This document shows, one piece after another, positions 28,801-39,717 of a DNA stretch of 64,000 bases. The DNA comes from CAVTGO01 sp963734275 (GTDB lineage: Bacteria > Actinomycetota > UBA4738 > HRBIN12): NCBI GenBank assembly GCA_963734275.1, contig CAVTGO010000016.1, positions 37,267 to 101,266 on the forward strand, in the 5' to 3' direction. Below the pieces are notes generated by a model. It had not been told where the DNA came from. It worked only from the letters and a program-made list of their open reading frames with translations, and ran no database searches. The translations under genes were made by a program, and so were the position numbers. Position 1 is the first letter of the stretch, and each line of letters opens with the position of its first letter.

Positions 28801-29604
28801 GAGACCGCCACCGCGACCGCCATCTTCCAGGTGAGAGAGGAAGACGCCACGCTCACCTACGTCGGAGACATGCTCGTGTCGACGACCGGCGCCGAGCGCA
28901 AACGTCCGCCTCGCGGCGCAGGTGACGCAGCAGGCCGACGGTCATCCGGGCGACCTGACGAAGGCGGCGCTCCCTTCGAGCTCTACCGAGCAGCAATACG
29001 GACCTGGTGACCCCCGACTCGTGATCGGTCCGATCACGACGAATGTCATCGGCCTCGCCGAGATTACCGCCCAGCTCGGCGTCGACTCTGGACGATTGTC
29101 GTGAAGGTGAACACTGGAAACAGGTACTTCAGGGCCACGCCGGCTCGTTCCACCGTGACGGTCTACGTCCCGGCCCCGGGCAAAGTCACCGGGGGTGGAT
29201 AGGTTCCGAATGCAGGTAACCGAGCGGACTTCGGTCTCGTCGTTCAGAACAAGGGCACCAAGAAGACGGACCTGACGGGCAACGTGAACTATCTGTTCAC
29301 CCAGAATGGGACGCAGTACCAGATGCGCTCGAGCGGATGGGGCGGTGGCTCGCTGACTGTGTCACCGGATGGCCGCAACGCGACGATCCAAGGCAAGGGT
29401 GCGATCACAGTAGTCGGTCGTAGGGGATCGACGAGAACTATCAACGTCGATTTCCGGATTGACGTGATCGACACTAGGGCCACGCAGTCCCGCGATGCGT
29501 TCGCGATCACGATCTGGCAAGGGACGTCCGTTTTCCATCAGCTAGGAGCTCCCGCCTCACCGATCACCCTCGGCGGTGGACAGGTCGTAATTCAACTCAA
29601 GTAG
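22840..29604 (+). pseudogene. Giant secreted multi-domain repeat protein gene, broken by many frameshifts and stops
   Basis: Fragments of one large surface protein can be stitched across frames. They run from a signal peptide ('IVSLMVSATALVVLPAPPAG', ATG 22840) to a PKD-like domain (about 24.20-24.45 kb, 'TWNFGDGVTAEGESTSHIYL') and at least four decayed plus four clear cadherin-like tandem repeats (24.6-25.6 and 27.45-28.55 kb; 'VDVLANDSDPDGDELEVTTL', 'GTDSFAYSISDGQGG'). A streptogramin-lyase-like propeller lies at about 26.0-27.0 kb ('VDGAGNVWVSHTFGTTVGHV'), a He_PIG-like domain near 28.6-28.8 kb, and a C-terminal domain resembling post-COAP-1 (29.2-29.6 kb). I count ten or more indels plus in-frame TAGs, such as at 29203 where 'GGGW' should read. 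Each repeat carries a C-x5-C pair. Either a true pseudogene or sequencing error; probably an adhesin or envelope protein originally. Confidence 0.8.
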
Positions 29605-29676
29605 AAACCATCAAGTGGAGCGGCTGATCACGATCGAGGACGCCGCCGAGGCGCCTTGGCTCGATGCGACGCGCGC

Positions 29677-29898
29677 TTACGGACGGGATGACGGGACCAG
29701 CTCGAGCTTCAGCGTTCTGGCTCCCCGAACACAACCGTCGCCTGGCCCACGACATTCTTGAAGGTGCCGGTACTGCAGAATCCGGTGCTCGCTAGTGGTC
29801 TGTTCATTCATCGATGCGAACGCTACTGCGGCACCGATCACGATGCTCAGGCTCAGCGCCGTGGCGACCAACCACGGGCGGCCGAATCTGCGACACAT
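29677..29898 (-). CDS. Small secreted or membrane-anchored protein
   Basis: A 73-residue product with a hydrophobic signal segment ('WLVATALSLSIVIGAAVAFA'), starting at the ATG at 29898, seven bases after a strong GGAGGT. It lies just downstream of the broken kinase/STAND gene on the same strand. The present frame ends in a basic, cysteine-containing tail. A neighbouring frame over the last third reads 'GTFKNVVGQATVVFGEPER' and then a stop, which looks more protein-like, so a frameshift near 29755 is possible. No family recognised. Confidence 0.5.
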   Translation of the reverse strand: MCRRFGRPWLVATALSLSIVIGAAVAFASMNEQTTSEHRILQYRHLQECRGPGDGCVRGARTLKLELVPSSRP

Positions 29899-29969
29899 CA
29901 GGCATACCTCCTTCAGACTCAACTCGTTGAACTCGCACGAGCGGTTGGAAAGATTCCCTGGGGATCTGC

Positions 29970-32900
29970 TCAAACCTCGCCCGGCGGGCAGCTCGGCTCG
30001 TGGAGGTACTGCCGGCACTCTTGGTCGGTGAGAACCCGGCTGGCTCCGGCTCGAGCCCTGGCGAGGAGGTCCTCGATGTCGAGGAAGAACACTCGCAATG
30101 TTCCGTTGGCCGCCGTCGCCGCCAGGCGCGAGCCGTCGGGGCTGAAGCCGACGTCGAACCCGGGGCCGCCGGCACCGCCCTGATCCTGTCGCGCGACCGT
30201 GACGAGCTCCCTGCCGGCGACCGGGATCCCACAGCCGAACGCTTCCGTCCTCCGAGGCCGACGCGAGCAGGTGGCCGCTCGGCGCGAACGAGAGGTCCCA
30301 GATGTGACCGAGGTTGCCGCTCATCGTGGACACGAGCCGGCCGGTGCTCGGGTTCCAGGTCGTGATGCGACCGTCGAGCCCGCCGGCCGAGATGAGTCTC
30401 CCGTCGGCGCTGAATGCGACTGCGTACTGGGCGATCTCGGCGTGCAACTCAGCCGTGGGCTCTCCGGTCACCGTGTTCCAGATCGTGATGGTCGCTGACT
30501 CCGTTACCGAATCGGCCGTTTGCGTCGTCGCCAGGAGGGATCCGTCGGGCGAAAGCGCGAGCGACTGCCCACCCCGGGGCATGGACACGATCTGATCGCC
30601 CGTCTCTGCGTCCCACACCGCCGTCGTACCCGCGTCGGACGTGGTCGCGAGTGTTGTCCCGTCGACCCATGCCAGATCGAAGAACGGTCCGCCCTCGAGA
30701 CCCTCGACCTCGAGGACGGACTCGCCGCTCTGGGCGTCCCAGACCGCGATCGCGCCGCGCTCACCCGATGCGGCGAGTCGTTGCCCGTCGGGGCTGAAGG
30801 CGACCGCCCACACCCTGGCCGGCATCGTGACGGTCCGGATCGTCTCTCCGCTCGCAGCGTCATAGACCTGGACGGCTCCGTCGTCGCCGCCGATCGCGAG
30901 CCGGCTGCCATCGGGTGAGAAGCCGAATCCCGCCGTGCCGAGAACCGTGAGCGCCTCCGCGGCCCCGAGCCGTCCGACGTCCCACACCTGGACCACGCCG
31001 TCCTCGCTCGCGGTCGCGAGCCTCGTCCCGTCGGGCGTGAACTTCATGCTCTGCACGACGGATCCGTGCGCGTTCAGCGTCATCGACGGCACGGCGACGC
31101 CGCGATCGAGGTCCCACACGCGGACGGTCCCGTCGCTGAATCCGCCTGCGAGCCTGGTCCCCTCCTCGCCGAGCTCGACGTCGTACGGGAAGCCCGCCAC
31201 CCCGGGGGCGAGCGTGAGGACGTTGTCCCCGGTGTCGGCGTCCCAGACGGAGAGGTTCCCGTTGAACTGCGCGGTGGCCACCAGGGCGCCGTCGGTGCTC
31301 CACGACACGTCGGTCACGGCCTCCGCATCGACGCAGAAGGCATCCGGGCCGCCCTCGGGCAGGCGCCATTCGCCGACGCACGAGCCGAGCCACAGCCGCT
31401 CGCCGTCGGGTGAGAACGCCGGCGATCCGTCGAAGGGGATCCGCGCGACCTCGCCGCCGTCGTCGGTGCTCCAGATCCGCATCGTGCCGTCGAACAGGCC
31501 GACGACGACGACGGAGCCGTCGGGCGAGAACTCGGCCTGGCAGCAGACGACCTCTCCGCCCGGGTCGGCGAGCGTGAACAATGGGTCGCCGGTCTCGGCG
31601 TCCCAGATACGGACCGTCCCCTCACCGCGGCTGGAGGTCGAGATGAACCGGCCGTCCGGGCTGAAGTTCGCGTGGGCCAGCGGCTCGTCGCCGTGCCCTT
31701 CGAACGTCATGGACGACCTCGCCGGTCGTCGCGTCGAAGACGAGCGCGGTGCCGGGTTCGCTCGACGGCGATGAGGATGCGCGACCCGTCGGCGCTGTAC
31801 CGCACCACCCCGAGGCCCGGGAGCGACATCACCAGCCGGTCCTCCTGGACGGCTCGATGCAACGCCTCCTCGGCCTCGGGCAGAACGGTGCCGTCGGTCG
31901 TCCGGGTCGTCTCGACGGCCTCGATCGCGAGCAGGAGGCTCCGCTCGACGTCGTCGTCGAGACTCGCCGTCGCCGCGGCGGCGAGCTCGCGCGCCTGGGC
32001 GATCCGGGACTCGCGGGCCGCGCGGTCGCTCTGGCGCTTGGCGACGAGGGTGAGTCCGGCGGCGACGAGCGCCGCGACGGCGAACACCGCGACGAGGGCT
32101 CGCAGGCGCTTGACCGAGCGGCGTTCGAGCGAGCGCTCGTGCGACAGCCGCATGCGTTCGGCCTCGAGCTCCTCGTCGCGGCGGGCGACGCTCGCGCGCA
32201 GGAACCCCTCGTCGGCGGGGGACAGGGCGACGCTCGCCGTCTCGGCCCACGTGGCCGTCTGCTCGAGACGCGCCCCTCGGAGCAGGAAGCTCTCGTCGCC
32301 CGCGGCCGCGGTCCACGCGGACGCGGAGGCGGACAGGGCATTGCGCGTTCGCAGGTCGTCGCGAGCCTCGTCGATCCAGCCGCGGAAACGTGCCCAGGCG
32401 AGGAGGAGCGCCTCGTGGGCGATCTCGACCGTCGGCTCGCGCGTGACCGGATCGCGGTCGAACGAGAGCAGGCGGTGCCGGCCGAACGTCTCGATGACAC
32501 CCTGCGTCGTGCCCGGGCTCTCGTCGAGAACGAGCTCGGACCGGCGGACGCGCCGGCGCGTGTCCTCCCCACCTTCGCCGAGCGTCACGAGGCGCAGGAA
32601 CAGCTGGCGGCACTCGTCGCGGGCGGCGGGACCGAGCTCGGCGAAGATCTGCTCGGCCCGGCGGGCGAGCGCTCCGGACACGCCGCCGATCTCCTGGTAG
32701 CGGTCGAGGGTCAGCCGGCCGCCCTCGGGCCGCTCCGCGAGCTCGGTCAGCGCGTACTGCAGCAGCGGCAGGGCTCCGGGTCGATCCGTCACATCGGCGA
32801 TCATCGCGGCGACCAGCCCCGGCTCGAGCTCGAGGCCGGAACGCTCCGCGGGCCCCGCGATCGCGCGCTCGAGCTGGGCCGGTGACATCGGCGTGATCGC

Positions 32901-35066
32901 CTCGGATCGGGCTGCGAGCAGCTCTCCGAAGCCGAGGATCGACAGCGGCTGATCGAAGAAGTCGGCGCGGAGCGTCGCGATCACGCGGACGCGGCTCGCC
33001 GGATCCTCGGCGGCGGCGACGATGCCCTCGAGCAGGTGCGTGCGTTCCGCGTCGTCGACGAGGGTGAAGACCTCCTCGAGCTGGTCGAGCACGATCACCA
33101 GCTCGGCGTCCGGGTCGGGCAGGATGCGTTCCACCGCGCGAACCAGGCCGTGTTCGTCGCGCTCGAGGTCCTCGAGCAGCGACGGCGGCGGCTCGACCGC
33201 GACGCCGAGGAGGGCGCTCTCCAGCTCGCGCATCGGGTGTGCGCCCGGCATCAGGTCGACCACGAACCACCGTTCCGAACCCTCGATCGCGCCGCGGCGG
33301 AGCGCCGGCACGAGCCCGGCGCGGACGACGGACGACTTGCCGGAGCCGGAGGGGCCGATCACGCAGAGGAACCTGGCGTCCGCCGATGGCTCGGCGAGCC
33401 GCTCGATCAGGCGGCGGACGACGACCTCGCGTCCGAAGAAATCGCCGGCGTCGGGCTCGAGGAACGCGCGCAGTCCCTTGTAGGGGTTCCGGAGGTCGGC
33501 GGCCACGAGCGACGAGCCGCGCCGCCCCTCGATCGCCGCGTGGAAGGCGGTCGCCAGCTCGAGCACATCGGCGAAGCGATCCTCGGCGTTCTTCGCGGTG
33601 GCCTTCGCGATGACGGCATCTGCTGCCGCCGGCAGCTCGGGGCGGGACTCTCGCACCGAGGGGAGGGGCTGCTGTAGGTGTTGGTCGAGCAGGACGTTCA
33701 GCGACGTCCCGGGGAAGGGGTGCTCGCCCGTCAGCGTCTCGAACAGCACGACCCCGAGCGCGTATACGTCGGAGCGAGGCGTGGCCGGTTCCAGGCGGAT
33801 CTGCTCCGGCGACAGGTAGGCCGGCGTTCCTCGGACCATCATGCCGGTCGTCTGCTCGGGCGCCCCGGCGTCGAGCGCGACGCCGAAGTCGGTGAGGTAC
33901 GCGTTCCCCTCCTCGTCGAGCAGCACGTTCCCGGGCTTCACGTCTCGGTGCACGACGCCTTGGCGATGGGCGGCGGCGAGGCCCGCCGCCACGTGATCGA
34001 GGATCTCGCTCGCGCGCTCGAGGTCGAGGGGGCCGCGCTCGAGCAGGTCCTCGAGGCTGCCGCCGCGCAGGAACCGCATGATCAGGTACGCGGCGTCGGG
34101 CTCGCGCCAGTAGTCGTAGAGCGGGACGATGTGCGGGTGTTCGAGCCGCGCGACGAGCTGCGCCTCGCGCTCGAACCGGCGGACGAAGTCGGGCTGGTTC
34201 GCGAGCTCGGGATGGATCGACTTCACGGCGACCTCGCGGCCGACCTGCGGCTGGATCGCTCGGAAGACGACGCCGAACGCGCCCTCGCCGATCTGCTCGA
34301 GCAGGCGATAGCCGCGGAGGGCCTCGCCGCGGAGCTCGAGGTCGGGATCCTGCCGGAGGATCCGCTCGTGCAGGCGCTGCAGCTCGGGTGACGGATCCAC
34401 GCCGAGCTCCTCGGACAGGAGCTCGCGGGCGCGACCGAAGGCGGCGAGCGCATCCGCCTGCCGGCCCGATCGGTAGAGCGCGAGCATCAGCTGCTCCCAC
34501 AGCCGTTCCCGCAAGGGGGAGGTGCGGACGAGCGACTCGAGCTCGCCGACGACCTGCTGGTGCAGTCCCGCCGCGACGTCGGCGACCAGCCGGTCCTCCA
34601 GCGCCGAGAGCCTGAGCTCCTCCAGGCGTGCGATCTCGCCGGCGAGCGACGGTTCCTCCGCGAGGTCGGCGAAGGCGGGGCCGCGCCAGAGCGCGAGGGC
34701 CTCGCGGAGCAGCACCGAGGCGCGATCGACCTCGCCGTCCGCGCCACGCGCCTCCCCGAGCAGCTCCTCGAACCGGGCGGCGTCCAGTTCCCGAGGCTCG
34801 AGGTGAAGGACGTAGCCCGGGCTCCGTCCCTCGATGCGCTCAGCGCCGAGCGCCTTGCGCAGATGGGAGACGTAGCTCTGGAGCGTGTTGCGTGCCGCGT
34901 CGGGCGGCTCCTCGCCCCAGATCTCGTCGATCAGGGCGTCGGCCGGCACGACCCGGTTCGCACGGACGATCAGGTGCGCGAGGACGGCGCGCTGCTTCGG
35001 GCCGCCGAGGGCGACCGGCCCGTCCGGGCCGTCCACCTCGAGTGGACCGAGCACCCCGAAGCGCAT
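29970..35066 (-). pseudogene. BTAD/SARP regulator-Ser/Thr kinase-nSTAND NTPase-WD40 gene, three frameshifts
   Basis: Paralogue of the intact gene at 49882. From the ATG at 35066: OmpR-like winged helix ('KQRAVLAHLIVRANRVVPAD'), BTAD ('ARELLSEELGVDPSPELQRL'), a kinase with 'EVAVKSIHPEL', 'HRDVKPGNVLLDE' and 'LTDFGVAL', nSTAND ATPase with 'GPSGSGKSSVV' and 'IVLDQLEEV', a TM helix ('LRALVAVFAVAALVAAGLTL'), then WD40 repeats. The frame breaks near 31755, 31712 and 30228, and the tail 'ECRQYLHEPSCPPGEV' before the TGA at 29970 matches the paralogue's tail. The start is chosen by alignment with the paralogue ('MRFGVLGPLEV'). If the breaks are real, the product ends at the membrane helix without its propeller. 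Confidence 0.85.
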
Positions 35067-35211
35067 CTGGGGACCGTACGCCTCGCCGCCGCGGGTGGGA
35101 AGGCGGCTCCGTCGTCGCGACGTGTAGGTGTCGTCGAGCATGCCGTGGATCGTCGCCGGGGTCGCGTGGAAAACGCTTGAAGGCCAGGTCAGGGGGCGCT
35201 TCGAGGGACGA

Positions 35212-35712
35212 TCACGCCGGACGGTGATCGCCGGTTGCCCCGTCGATGAGCTCTCGCAGGATGTCCATGTGTCCCGTGTGGCGAGCGGTCTCCTCGATCA
35301 TGTGGATCAGCACCCAGCGCATCGAGACCGTCTCGCCGGACCATGCGGTGCCGACGTCGTCCGGGTCGAGCTCGTCGATCGCCCGGTCGGCCGCGGCTCT
35401 GGCCCGGCCGTAGTACGCCAAGATCTCGGCGGCCGTCTCCTCCGGCCCGGCGCGCATGTCCGCATCCGGGTCGTCCTCGTCGAACGGGATCGACTCGCTC
35501 TCCCGGCCGAACGTGTCGCAGAACCAGCCGTACTCCACGCTCCCGAGATGCTTCACGAGGCCGAGCAGGTTCGTCCCCGAGGGAGTCATCTGCCGTCGCA
35601 GCTCCTCGTCCGACAGACCGTCGACCTTCCAGAGCACCACGTCGCGATGCCGGTCGAGGCTGAAGCGAAGGCTCTCCTTCTCCCCACCGGTCAGGGGCCC
35701 TGGTCGTCCCAC
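35212..35712 (-). CDS. DinB family protein
   Basis: A 166-residue four-helix DinB/YfiT-like protein (DUF664 subtype). Seen: 'LWKVDGLSDEELRRQMTPSG', 'NLLGLVKHLGSVEYGWFCDT' with the first metal-ligand His, and 'MRWVLIHMIEETARHTGHMD', which supplies the C-terminal His pair (HxxEETARHxGH). These cytoplasmic proteins bind a divalent metal, and some act as thiol-dependent transferases; the substrate here is unknown. The start is GTG at 35712. It is monocistronic, divergent from the broken kinase gene and followed by the 2H phosphoesterase gene upstream on the same strand. Confidence 0.9.
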   Translation of the reverse strand: MGRPGPLTGGEKESLRFSLDRHRDVVLWKVDGLSDEELRRQMTPSGTNLLGLVKHLGSVEYGWFCDTFGRESESIPFDEDDPDADMRAGPEETAAEILAYYGRARAAADRAIDELDPDDVGTAWSGETVSMRWVLIHMIEETARHTGHMDILRELIDGATGDHRPA

Positions 35713-35790
35713 GCGCGGACCCTAGCATCCCGATCCGCGGCGCAGATCCAGGTTCACCCGTCGAGCGTGCCGTCCTCCTCGCGACGGCGG

Positions 35791-36372
35791 TCAGCCGAAC
35801 GGGATCTCCTCGAGTCGTGTGACGTGGGTGAGGTCCTCGTCGAGCCCGAAGATGTCAACGCCGTCGAAACGGCCGGTGTAGTCGAGCTGCAGCGCCTCGG
35901 CCTCCTGCCGGGCTTCGTCGAAGCGGGTGCGGTCGAACGCCCTCGGCCGGAGCTCGAGCGGGTCGCGGGTGTCGTGCTCTTCCGCGAAGTGACCGAGTCC
36001 CACGTGAGGCACGTACGGCTGTTCCGTCCACAGGTAGGGAAGGAGGATGCCTGTGTAGAGCGCGTCGTGAAGCGCGATGACCTCGTCTCGTCCTTCCGCG
36101 ACGGCGAGGAACAGCCAGTGGTCCCACGACTTGTCGAGACCTCTCAGCCGGATATCGAAGGCACGCGTTCCCGACACCACGTCGCGAACGTGCTCCCGGA
36201 AGGCATCGCCGCCGATCGCCGCCGGGACCGGGAAGACCAGTGTGAGGTGCGGCTCGATGAGATGAGCGGTCGGGTAATGGACCCGCCGGAATGATCCGAT
36301 CGGCTCCGCGGGGAGCCACGGCAGGCTGTTCGCCACGGCGAAGAAGTCGATCCGGTCCGAAGCTCCGGCCAT
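35791..36372 (-). CDS. 2'-5' RNA ligase/2H phosphoesterase family protein
   Basis: About 193 residues with two HxTx-like motifs: 'IEPHLTLVFPVP' and 'YVPHVGLGHFAEEHDTRDPL', the second being the HVGLG variant. Between them is 'WDHWLFLAVAEGRDEVIALH'. The family hydrolyses or ligates 2',3'-cyclic or 2'-5' phosphodiester bonds in RNA or nucleotides. I chose the internal ATG at 36372 ('MAGASDRIDFFAVAN') because the longer frame from 36495 would overlap the divergent FAD oxidase start and its added residues are low-complexity. Specific substrate unknown. Confidence 0.82.
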   Translation of the reverse strand: MAGASDRIDFFAVANSLPWLPAEPIGSFRRVHYPTAHLIEPHLTLVFPVPAAIGGDAFREHVRDVVSGTRAFDIRLRGLDKSWDHWLFLAVAEGRDEVIALHDALYTGILLPYLWTEQPYVPHVGLGHFAEEHDTRDPLELRPRAFDRTRFDEARQEAEALQLDYTGRFDGVDIFGLDEDLTHVTRLEEIPFG

Positions 36373-36493
36373 CTCGGAAGTGTGTCGTCCGACCCACACG
36401 AGCACAACTTCCTGGGACGTTCGCTCACGCTCGCTCCGGCCGGCGCCGCGCTGGGTCCTGACAGCCGGCCTCTCGCCGTAGATAATCCGGCCC

Positions 36494-37909
36494 ATGGCCT
36501 CGGCGACGGTTCCTTCTGGGGAGGGCGTCCGGCTCGACCCGCACGCCGTCGACGAACTCGCAAGGACCCTCCGCGGCGAGCTGGTTCGTCCCGGTGACGG
36601 CAGCTACGAGGAGCACCGGAGGATCTGGAACGGGTCGATCGACCGGCGCCCGGCGCTCATCGCCCGCTGCGCGGGAGCGGCGGACGTGGTCGCCGCGATC
36701 GGGTTCGCGAGGACGAACGGTCTCCCGATCGCGGTCCGAGGTGGAGGTCACAGCTTCCCCGGGTACTCCGTCTGCGACGACGGGATGGTCATCGATCTGT
36801 CCCCGATGAAGGGGATCCGGGTCGACCCCGTCGCCCGTACGGTTCGCGCGCAGGCGGGGGTGCTCCTCGGGGAGCTCGACCGCGAGACGCAGGCGTTCGG
36901 GCTCGCCGTCCCGGCGGGGATCGTGACGCACACGGGGCTCTCGGGGCTGACGCTCGGCGGCGGGATCGGCATGCTGATGAGGAAGCACGGCCTCACCGTC
37001 GACAACCTCATCTCGGCGGACGTCATCACGGCCGACGGGGAATTCGTGCGAGCGAGCGACGACGAGAACCCCGATCTCTTCTGGGGGCTGCGCGGCGGAG
37101 GCGGCAACTTCGGCATCGTCACGGGATTCGAGTTCCGGCTCCAGGAAGTGGGACCGATCGTCGTCGGCGGCCCGTTGTTCTGGCCGATGGCGGAATCCCC
37201 GAAGGTCCTTCGATTCCATCGGGAATGGGTCGCCGACGCGCCCGACGAACTGCTGACGATCGTCGTGCACCGGAAGGCTCCTCCGGCTCCCTTCGTTCCG
37301 CAGGAGCTGCACGGGCAGCCGGTGGTCGGTGTGGTGTGCTGCTACTGCGGATCGGTCGAGGACGGAGAGAAGGTCGTCCGACCTCTCAAGGAGTTCGGCT
37401 CGCCCGTGCTCGACCTGTGCGAACCGAGGCCCTTCGTCGAACTGCAGGGGTTGTTCAACCCCTCCTTCCCGCCCGGATGGTGGTACTACATCCGCGCCTG
37501 CGACGTCGCGCAGCTGAGCGATGAAGTCATCGACATCACCGTGGATCATTCATCTCGGTTCAGGTCGCCACTCACCGGCTCCGTCATCTGGCAGCGCGGA
37601 GGCGCGGTGGCCCGGGTCGGCGAAGACGAGACCGCCTTCGGTGGGCGCGATGCCGGATACACCTTCAATATCGGCGCCGTGACCACGACGGCAGAAGGAT
37701 TCGATGAGGAACGAGCGTGGGCGCGTGATTTCTGGTCCGCCCTCCTGCCGCATCAGACGAGCGTCTACGTGAACTTCCTGATGGAAGAGGGCGAGGCGCG
37801 AGTCCAGCAAGCCTACGGAGCCGAGAAGTACGAGCGACTGAGGACGCTCAAAGGCAAGTACGACCCGGACAACGTCTTCCGGCTCAACCAGAACATCCCG
37901 CCAGCTTAG
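36494..37909 (+). CDS. FAD-linked oxidoreductase, berberine-bridge-enzyme-like
   Basis: A 471-residue PCMH-type FAD oxidase. The FAD domain holds 'IAVRGGGHSFPGYSVCDDGM' with His86, the likely 8-alpha covalent FAD anchor; 'HTGLSGLTLGGGIGMLMRKH' lacks the second (cysteinyl) linkage Cys. 'DLFWGLRGGGGNFGIVTGFE' closes the FAD site, and the BBE C-terminal motif is 'YERLRTLKGKYDPDNVFRLN'. It oxidises sugars, alcohols or secondary metabolites with O2; the substrate cannot be called. Full length for the family. Start ATG at 36494. It stands alone, divergent from the 2H phosphoesterase gene. Confidence 0.92.
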   Translation: MASATVPSGEGVRLDPHAVDELARTLRGELVRPGDGSYEEHRRIWNGSIDRRPALIARCAGAADVVAAIGFARTNGLPIAVRGGGHSFPGYSVCDDGMVIDLSPMKGIRVDPVARTVRAQAGVLLGELDRETQAFGLAVPAGIVTHTGLSGLTLGGGIGMLMRKHGLTVDNLISADVITADGEFVRASDDENPDLFWGLRGGGGNFGIVTGFEFRLQEVGPIVVGGPLFWPMAESPKVLRFHREWVADAPDELLTIVVHRKAPPAPFVPQELHGQPVVGVVCCYCGSVEDGEKVVRPLKEFGSPVLDLCEPRPFVELQGLFNPSFPPGWWYYIRACDVAQLSDEVIDITVDHSSRFRSPLTGSVIWQRGGAVARVGEDETAFGGRDAGYTFNIGAVTTTAEGFDEERAWARDFWSALLPHQTSVYVNFLMEEGEARVQQAYGAEKYERLRTLKGKYDPDNVFRLNQNIPPA

Positions 37910-38239
37910 GAGAGCATAGGCTCCTTCCCAGCCCGATGGTGCGCTACCAGTTGTATCCAGTCATCCTTGGTGATCTGGGGCTGACGAATGCGACGATTTT
38001 CAGCTGCCGGTTCATATGCCTGGGCGCTCCAGCACGGAACAATGGATCGGTTCATGCGGTGGCATCGTGTGAATTTGGGCGGCGATTTGCAACGCGGTTC
38101 GGAAACGCCCAGGTCAGAAGGTGTGCCGGATGCACCACCATGAATACGTTGTTACTAGGATCCCTGAAGCGCCTCGCCCCTCCTCGAGGTTGCGCTCCGA
38201 CCCAACGGAGACGAGAATCCTCGCGGGGAGGTGTTGATC
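37910..38239. other. Intergenic region without a supported gene
   Basis: About 330 bases after the FAD oxidase. A frame is open across it but has no plausible start or recognisable protein signal. It marks the edge of the decayed segment that follows. Confidence 0.45.
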
Positions 38240-38603
38240 ATGGCCGATCGAAAAGAAGTTCAAGGTTCCCGACGAGTCGAAGGACGCACTCACGCCCACG
38301 TGAGCTTCCTGTAGGGGAACGAAAGGGTGGGCAGGAAACACCGGCTGATGCGCCCTTGATCCCGGTCGTGACAGCCCCCGCCGACGAAGACCGCCGCCTC
38401 CTGCCCAACCCGAAAAGGCAAGCGACGATGACGCCGGATGAATCGGGAGACTCCCCGGAGGAAGTCGAGCTCACAACGCCAACCAGCCCGGACACTATCC
38501 CGTTGGGCGGTCAAGAAACCCCCAAGGACGCCCCTGGAATCCCAGTTGTGAGACGCCGGGAGAGCCCCCGCCTCCCGCGAAGGAAACGGCACGGGAGTAC
38601 TAG
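38240..38603 (+). pseudogene. Small hypothetical gene upstream of the DUF6338 remnant, frameshifted
   Basis: The ATG at 38240 follows a good GGGGAGGT. The encoded peptide looks right only if the frame is switched several times: 'KKFKVPDESKDALTPT', then 'SPDTIPLGGQETPKDAPGIP', then 'ETPGEPPPPAKETAREY' and a TAG at 38601, three bases before the DUF6338 start. It contains an internal repeat ('GGQETPADAPLIPVV' and 'GGQETPKDAPGIPVV'). The position suggests the small partner gene of the DUF6338 protein. Hydrophilic; function unknown. Confidence 0.5.
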
Positions 38604-38606
38604 CGA

Positions 38607-39272
38607 ATGCCCGACACGCTTCTGGGGCTCGTCCTCTTCTCGTGTTGCTGGCTCCGGGAATCTGCTTCGTACTCGTTCGCGAGGCGAGGGTTCCTCAACG
38701 GGAATTGTCTGCACTGAGGGAGACGGCAGCCGTTGTGCTCGTCAGCTTCGCAGCAGATAGCATCGTTCTTCTACTGTTCGGATGGTTTCGTACATCGAAG
38801 TCGGGTTGAACACACTCCCGATCCATCCCTATTCATTCAAGCGCCCACCACCTACATCCGCGCCCATTGCCTTCGTGGGTCTATGGGGACTGGGCCTATT
38901 GATCCTGGCGCGCTGGCCTCGCGCTGGGAGCTGCCCTGCTGCCGGTTCTCGATAGGTTTCGGCTCGGACCGATCGGATTCGCATCGGCTTGGTACAGACT
39001 GTTCCACGCCGAAGGCACAGAGAAATATTGCGGCTGCTTCCGACGACGAATCGTGGGTGGGCGGATTCGTCTCTTCGTACAGCACCGAGGTGGAGGAAAC
39101 GGGCGATCGAGAAATCGTGTTGTCCGCCCCCATCCGGTTCCGGGCGAAGGGGCAAACTGAAGCAAGCGTATTGCCGAACGTCAGCGCCTTCGTCGTAAGC
39201 GCCAATCACATTGTCGGCATGCAAGTGTCATTGCTCCCGGTAGCAGACTGGCAGCCGCTCTGCGGACTAGCT
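38607..39272 (+). pseudogene. DUF6338 family membrane protein remnant
   Basis: Starts ATG CCC at 38607 ('MPDTLLGLVLF'), then shifts frame to 'LVLLAPGICFVLVREARVPQ', 'RETAAVVLVSFAADSIVLLL' and 'FGWFR'. It shifts again to 'TPDPSLFIQAPTTYIRAHCL', then 'LGAALLPVLDRFRLG' and 'FASAWYRLFHAEG', and finally 'DDESWVGGFVSSYSTEVEET', 'GDREIVLSAPIRFRAKG' and 'LPNVSAFVVSANHIVGMQVS'. This is the full domain order of DUF6338 proteins (two or three TM segments plus a C-terminal beta-rich domain), but at least four frame changes prevent translation. The end is approximate. Family function unknown. Confidence 0.72.
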
Positions 39273-39511
39273 AGAAGGCTGCACGGTGCACGGACCCGAA
39301 TCAGGCGTTGCCGAGCTTCCCGCGTCGGGCCGGCACAGGCTTGGGGGCCTCCAGCCCGAAGCGCCGAATCTCCCTCTCAGGGGTTGGGGGCCTCTCCCGC
39401 GCCCCGCTAGCTGTTCCGGATTGGACGGGCGGTCTATCGGCACTGGGGGCAGATCGTTCCATTGAACCTAGCGCCGTTGCGTCGGTCGCTCTCTCGTGTG
39501 ACACTGGTCTC

Positions 39512-39640
39512 GTGGTCGCGCTCACGGTCCTCGGGTTCCTGGCATGGGCGGGTGCTCTCCTCCTCAGCATCGCGCTCGTCGGTCTCATCCTTTGGCTGGT
39601 CTTGCACGGCGAGGGGCCTGGCGATCCGTTCGAGTTCTGA
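39512..39640 (+). CDS. Possible single-TM small protein
   Basis: A 42-residue frame from GTG at 39512 dominated by one hydrophobic helix ('VLGFLAWAGALLLSIALVGL', 'ILWLVLHG') with an acidic end. There is no clear ribosome site. It could be a genuine membrane miniprotein or a fragment of a decayed gene in this island. Confidence 0.3.
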   Translation: MVALTVLGFLAWAGALLLSIALVGLILWLVLHGEGPGDPFEF

Positions 39641-39717
39641 AGCGACCTTAGACGTCGTATCCATCCGGTGTCGAATGGCCTGGCCGTGGACGTCTTCCGC
39701 TCTGCCTGAGATCCACA

